A stretch of 64,000 nt of DNA from assembly GCA_020205615.1 (NCBI GenBank), contig JAINUW010000763.1, forward strand, positions 186,001 through 250,000, written 5' to 3'. Of the stretch, positions 60,150 to 64,000 are shown in pieces. The DNA is from Panax quinquefolius. Taxonomy: Eukaryota > Streptophyta > Magnoliopsida > Apiales > Araliaceae. Within the stretch, counting starts at the first letter, position 1, and each line of letters begins with the position of its first letter. The notes under the pieces were generated by a model that made no database searches, was not told the origin of the DNA, and was given only the letters and a program-made list of their open reading frames with translations. Made by a program: the position numbers and the translations under genes.

Positions 60150-60158
60150 TGTTTGAAA

Positions 60159-61386
60159 ATGGCATCTGAAAATGTTGAGATCAGCAATGAAAGCACATGA
60201 GACCGTTGAGTCACCAACGATCAATACCCAGGATAATGTGCAACAGGAAGACAATATTCCTCAGGTAAATAACAACACCGATCAAATGATGAACGATGGG
60301 ATGTTCAGAGGCTTTATGCAATTCATGCAACATCAGGTAAGAGAGACTACTGTTCAAAATATAGGTGGAAATAATGGCAACCTACGGTCTGTCACCGCTA
60401 AGAAGTTCAAGGAGCTGGGACCACCGGAGTTTTTGGGAAAGCCAAAACCACTTAAGGCAGAGACATGGTTAAAGCAGATCACCAAGATATTTGATGTCTT
60501 AGGATGCTCCGAAGAGAAAAAGGTTCCCTTTGCCACCTTTATGTTGCGTGAAGAGGCAGATTACTAGTGGGAATCTGTAAAACGTACCCAGCCTAATGCA
60601 CTCAAGATGTCTTGGGATAAGTTCCAAGAGCTGTTCAACGACAAGTACTTTCCTGAAAGTATTCGTCACGTGAAGGAGGTGGAATTTATCAAGTTAGAGC
60701 AAAACAATATGACTGTGTCACAACATGAGGCTAAATTTGCGGAGTTATCCCGGTTTGCATCCCATTTGGTCGATAATGAGGAGCGAATGACGCGAATGTT
60801 TCTAAGAGGTTTGAAACCCGATATACGTCAATACCTCATTTCTCACAAACTTTGTTTATATTAGAGATGTTGTGAATAGGGCTCGATTATTGGGCGCGAT
60901 AATGAGTCAGCACAACCAAAAGGCAACGACCAACAACACGATAATAATCATACCGGTGGCAACGACCATCAGAACAATGATAACCATCATGGAGGAAATT
61001 ATCATGCCAAGAATGGTAACCACTTCGGTGGTAATTATGGCCAAGATAATAGGAGTGGAAATTTCAAGAAGAGAAGGTTCAACAATGATATAAAGACAGC
61101 AACACCAACACCCGTTTTCAAGGAAGGAGAACGACCACCAATTGTATGCTTCAAATGCGGAGGGGAGGGACATATCAGTCCAAAATGCGTGATGCAGTCC
61201 AAAGTATGTTATAATTGTGGAAAAGAAGGTCACCTAACCCAATTTTGTCATGCACCAAAGTCAAGTCCAGCTGGGACGGTGGCACCAAAGGTGGATACGG
61301 ACAAAACAAAGTCGGTGGTTTCAGGGAGAGCGTTTTTCGTGACTTTTCAAAAAGCGAGTAACTCGAATGAAGTTAGCACGGGTTAG
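60159..61386 (+). pseudogene. gag of A2
   Basis: ATG at 60,159 opens MASENVEISN, then a shift leads to the main frame from 60,172. Capsid: VTAKKFKELGPPEFLGKPK, AETWLKQITKIFDVLGC, KVPFATFMLREEADY*WESV (TAG at 60,565 in place of the second-last Trp), LFNDKYFPESIRHVKEVEF, SRFASHLVDNEERMTRMFL. An indel pair near 60,862-60,880 causes two stops. A Asn/Gly/His-rich linker and two intact knuckles follow: CFKCGGEGHISPKC and CYNCGKEGHLTQFC. It is the best-preserved gag here, only a few changes from an open frame. Confidence 0.92.
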
Positions 61387-61581
61387 TTAATTATAAATTC
61401 TTACGAAGTCTATACATTATTAGATACCAGTTCTACCCATTATTTTATCTCTCTTGCTTGCGTTCAACATTTAAATTTGACCCCAGAGAAGTTAGATTTT
61501 GACTTATTGGTTGAAACTTCATTAGTAGAAACCTTCACTTCATGTGCTATCCAAGTCTTGGATGAGAGTCACAGTTTTTAA
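61387..61581 (+). pseudogene. Protease N-terminal half of A2
   Basis: Same frame as gag after a TAG at 61,384: INSYEVYTLLDTSSTHYFIS, then LNLTPEKLDFDLLVET. The active-site D-S-G is D-T-S, which removes the Gly. It ends in a stop after SCAIQVLDESHSF; the GxDWL half is gone. Confidence 0.85.
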
Positions 61582-62410
61582 ATGATATTTCTATTGTTAA
61601 TAATTTTCTTGACGTATTCTCAAAGAATTTCTTAGCTTACCCCTAGAGCGTGAAATTGAATTTTATATTGACCCAAGTACAAAACCCATTTCTAAAACCC
61701 TCAAATATTTCTTTACCTAAAATAATCGTATAATGTGCCAAAGACGTTGGCTCGAGCTGTTGAAGATTACGATCATACCATTCAATATCATCGTGGAAAA
61801 AGCGAACGTGGTAGGCCGACGTGTTGAGTAGAAGATGTATGTCGTTTACGAGTGCGATGTTGTTAACACAAAACCCATTTCAGTATAATTTACAAATGAT
61901 GAAGATAGAGTTAAAAAGACTCTAGGGACCCACGTGAAGATAACGAATATACGATTAAAATCGACTTTAATCTTTAATCGATAAAGTTAAAAGCCACTCA
62001 AGCATGAATGTGAAGAAGAAGAATCGATGCGTTATGAAGAAGAAGGTTCAAGAAAGCGTTATCTCAACCCTCGATTTTATTGGCCCATTTGAAATCCTTG
62101 ATCGAGTAGGAAGCTGTGGCCTATAGACTCGTTTTTTACCGCCAAGTATGTCGCGTGTTCATAACATTTTTCATGTATCGATGTTATGTAAATATGTGGA
62201 TGACCTGAACCACGTTATTAAATTAGAACTAGATGAGATAGTAGAAGATTTAACGTATGAGAAGATACGTGTTAAAATCTTGGATAAGAAGGATTATATT
62301 CGACACTCAAAGGTTATACCTCAAGAGTTAGAATCTGAAATGAAGTCAAGGTATCCGCATCTCTTCGGCATACCAGGTACGTACGTAAATTTCGAGGGCA
62401 AAATTTCATA
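61582..62410 (+). pseudogene. Deleted pol of A2: RT start joined to RNase H end, joined to integrase/chromodomain end
   Basis: Three pol scraps follow one another. (1) FLDVFSK...KPISKT, the RT N-terminus. (2) LKYFFT and RRWLEL...YHRGK, the end of RNase H, joined at about 61,695. (3) After about 200 bp of degraded sequence, NPRFYWPI/GPFEIL, PPSMSRVHNIFHVSMLCKYV, VKILDKKDYIRHSKVIPQ and ELESEMKSRYPHLF, the integrase tail in an open run 62,148-62,411. The chromodomain core (VKVxWRNH...) between VIPQ and ELES is cleanly missing in frame. RT palm and the integrase core are absent. Confidence 0.88.
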
Positions 62411-62422
62411 AGGAGGGGAGAT
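62410..62422 (+). other. Polypurine tract of A2
   Basis: AAGGAGGGGAGAT directly before the 3' LTR start TGTGAGACCCC. Confidence 0.9.
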
Positions 62423-64000
62423 TGTGAGACCCCAAATTTTATGAATAAAGATTTAAATTTCTTGAAATATTTTTTTGAATATTATGGTCTGGATTTGATA
62501 TAATGTTATAGTTGTGGGTAATATTTTTAAATTTTTGCAAAGTATGCAAGTTGTTATATAATATTCGATTGGTGGGAGAATATTCTTTTTGTCAGGGAAT
62601 ATCAAATGCGATGGCACAATCATTGGTGGACCCCCAACGGAAGTATTGTCGTAGTTAGAAAAGCGATAGAATTATCTTTTTATAAAAATAACGGTGAAAG
62701 TGTTACCGTTAAAAAGCTGTTGAACTACACGGTAGTAAAAGTACGATGTCTGGCGTGGTTGCATAGTAGTAGCATGCGGTATTGATTATTGATGCTTACG
62801 TAAGAAGTCACTCGGTTATACTCAATTATTGCTACAATAATTCTTTGCATCATATCTCTCATATTATTGATTCGATTATTGTCACAATATCATCGCATAA
62901 TATGATATATTATTAAATCAATAATTGAGACAACAAAGTTATTCATATTATTAAATTGCAATATTTACAAATGTCTAGAAGTTACATCGAGGAGAGGTTT
63001 GGTCATCTAATTGCGCGCCAATAAGGAGAAATCCATATCGGAAAGCCCCCTCTTTCCTAGGAACAACCTGGTTGTTAAATATTGTGTGTTATAATATTAA
63101 TGATGAATAAGTTCGTGTTGATTAAAGAAGAAATTGATAGTTCCATTGTGTTGGAATTATTAGTGTTAGTGGAAATCGACAATTTTTTCGATAATAATTG
63201 ATGTCTGGAAGTTATCGGGTAATTAATCGAATAAATGAGGAATTAATTGCTATTAATTCACATGATTATAACTATTTGTTCACATGTGTGTACTATTGAT
63301 TCACATTCTTATACTATTAGGGGAGTTGGGGCAAGATTGATAATACTTGCATGACTAAGTTAAAAATGGAGGTATAAATAGAGGTACTATACTGTAATTC
63401 GTATTTTCACATGATTATAACTATTGATTCACATGATTGAACTATTGATTCACATTATTTACTATTAGGAGAGGTGGTGCAAGTTTGATAATACTTGCAG
63501 GACTAAATTAAAAATGAAGAAAAGTTGGAGGTATTAGATTATAATATTTTGAGCCCCAAAAGCGTGCAATTATCGAAACTATATTTTCCTATAAATAGAA
63601 GCTCATTCTTCCTTCATTTCTCACCAATTCACTAAAGCTTTAGAGCAATTATTATAGAGAGAAATTATAGAGAGAAAGAAGAAGAGAAGTCGCTACCTCA
63701 CTATTCCAATTATCCAGTCTTCTTTTGAGGTAAGGGTATTATTTCTTTTCGTATTCATGAAGAGAGCTATTGTTATTCCATTCTTTATTATTATGTTGGA
63801 ATACTTTGTCTATGTGAAAAGACTACCGTATACATGGTGAAATTCTTCATTATTCCATTCTTTATTATTATGTTGGAATATCTGTTTGTGCGGATTAATG
63901 ACACAGTTCCATTCTTTTTATTATTATACATTGGAATAACTTTTATGCATGCGGTTTATCACATGCCTGGTGAATTCTACTATTATTGCATTCTTTATTA
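62423..64000 (+). repeat. 3' LTR of A2 (partial, window end)
   Basis: Matches the 5' LTR from its first base. U3 core at about 62,970-63,060, TATAAATA at 63,590-63,597, GAG|GTAAGGG at 63,730, start of the RY minisatellite from about 63,775. Differences from the 5' LTR include clustered replacements such as CTGTACAATGG (56,610) against CAAATGCGATGG (62,600). Confidence 0.92.

Larger units (their letters stand above)
56443..64000 (+). mobile_element. Gypsy element A2 (family A), pol-deleted, 3' LTR runs off the window
   Basis: 5' LTR 56,443-59,969, PBS, gag with both zinc knuckles, a protease start, a small pol remnant, PPT, and 3' LTR from 62,423. The interior is 2,453 bp against 4,722 bp in B3: most of RT and the integrase core are missing. 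It is a deletion derivative that still has gag and all cis sites, so it could once have been mobilised in trans. The left TSD would be GTATA (56,438-56,442); the right one is outside the window. Confidence 0.93.

Noticed and set aside
1..64000. Endogenous pararetrovirus, host genes, tRNA/rRNA, CRISPR or telomere/centromere satellite
   Set aside because: All RT, RNase H and integrase phrases sit in LTR elements in Ty1/copia or Ty3/gypsy order with LTRs, PBS and PPT. No movement or coat protein, RNA gene, or long satellite array was found by eye.

Overview
The window is plant nuclear DNA, very AT-rich, and built almost entirely of LTR retrotransposons inserted into one another. I see no host gene, tRNA, rRNA or CRISPR array. 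A flowering plant is the likeliest source. The evidence is Ty3/gypsy chromovirus proteins of the Tekay/Del type (two-knuckle Gag, GPY/F integrase, C-terminal chromodomain-like tail) with 2.6-3.5 kb LTRs, a Ty1/copia element of BARE/Angela type, and PBS sites matching initiator tRNA-Met. The species cannot be read from this. Family letters A-G below are mine.

Layout. 1-12,946: a Tekay integrase gene is split by a reverse-strand solo LTR (A1). A1 is itself split by a 9.25 kb reverse-strand copia element (3,322-12,570). Each insertion has a 5-bp target-site duplication (TSD). The same integrase is then cut by a third LTR (A3, from 12,947). 13,715-13,975: TA/GT microsatellites. 14,007-22,265: LTR fragments E (reverse) and F (forward), a solo LTR B1 (17,593-21,171) and an unassigned 1.1 kb stretch. 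22,266-35,075: LTR C1, interrupted by the non-coding element D (23,038-32,068, two 3.2 kb LTRs, TSD TTTTC). 35,076-53,369: reverse-strand LTR sequence G1 and G2, carrying solo LTR B2 (35,129-37,819, TSD ATCAT) and a complete 9.9 kb element B3 (42,849-52,758, TSD GTAAA). 53,370-56,442: LTR C2. 56,443-64,000: element A2, whose pol is mostly deleted and whose 3' LTR runs off the window.

All protein-coding genes here are retroelement gag or pol, and every copy is broken by stops, frameshifts or deletions. None looks autonomous. The most interesting signals are in the long LTRs: a repeated hairpin in the transcribed leader with compensatory changes between families; a conserved U3 block holding a second hairpin with a compensatory change; a splice donor about 140-180 bp after each TATA box, paired in A2 with an acceptor just before gag; and minisatellites full of RY (CATGCA) or W-box (TTGACC) motifs. 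Differences between LTR copies are often clustered small replacements, so some of the damage may be assembly error.
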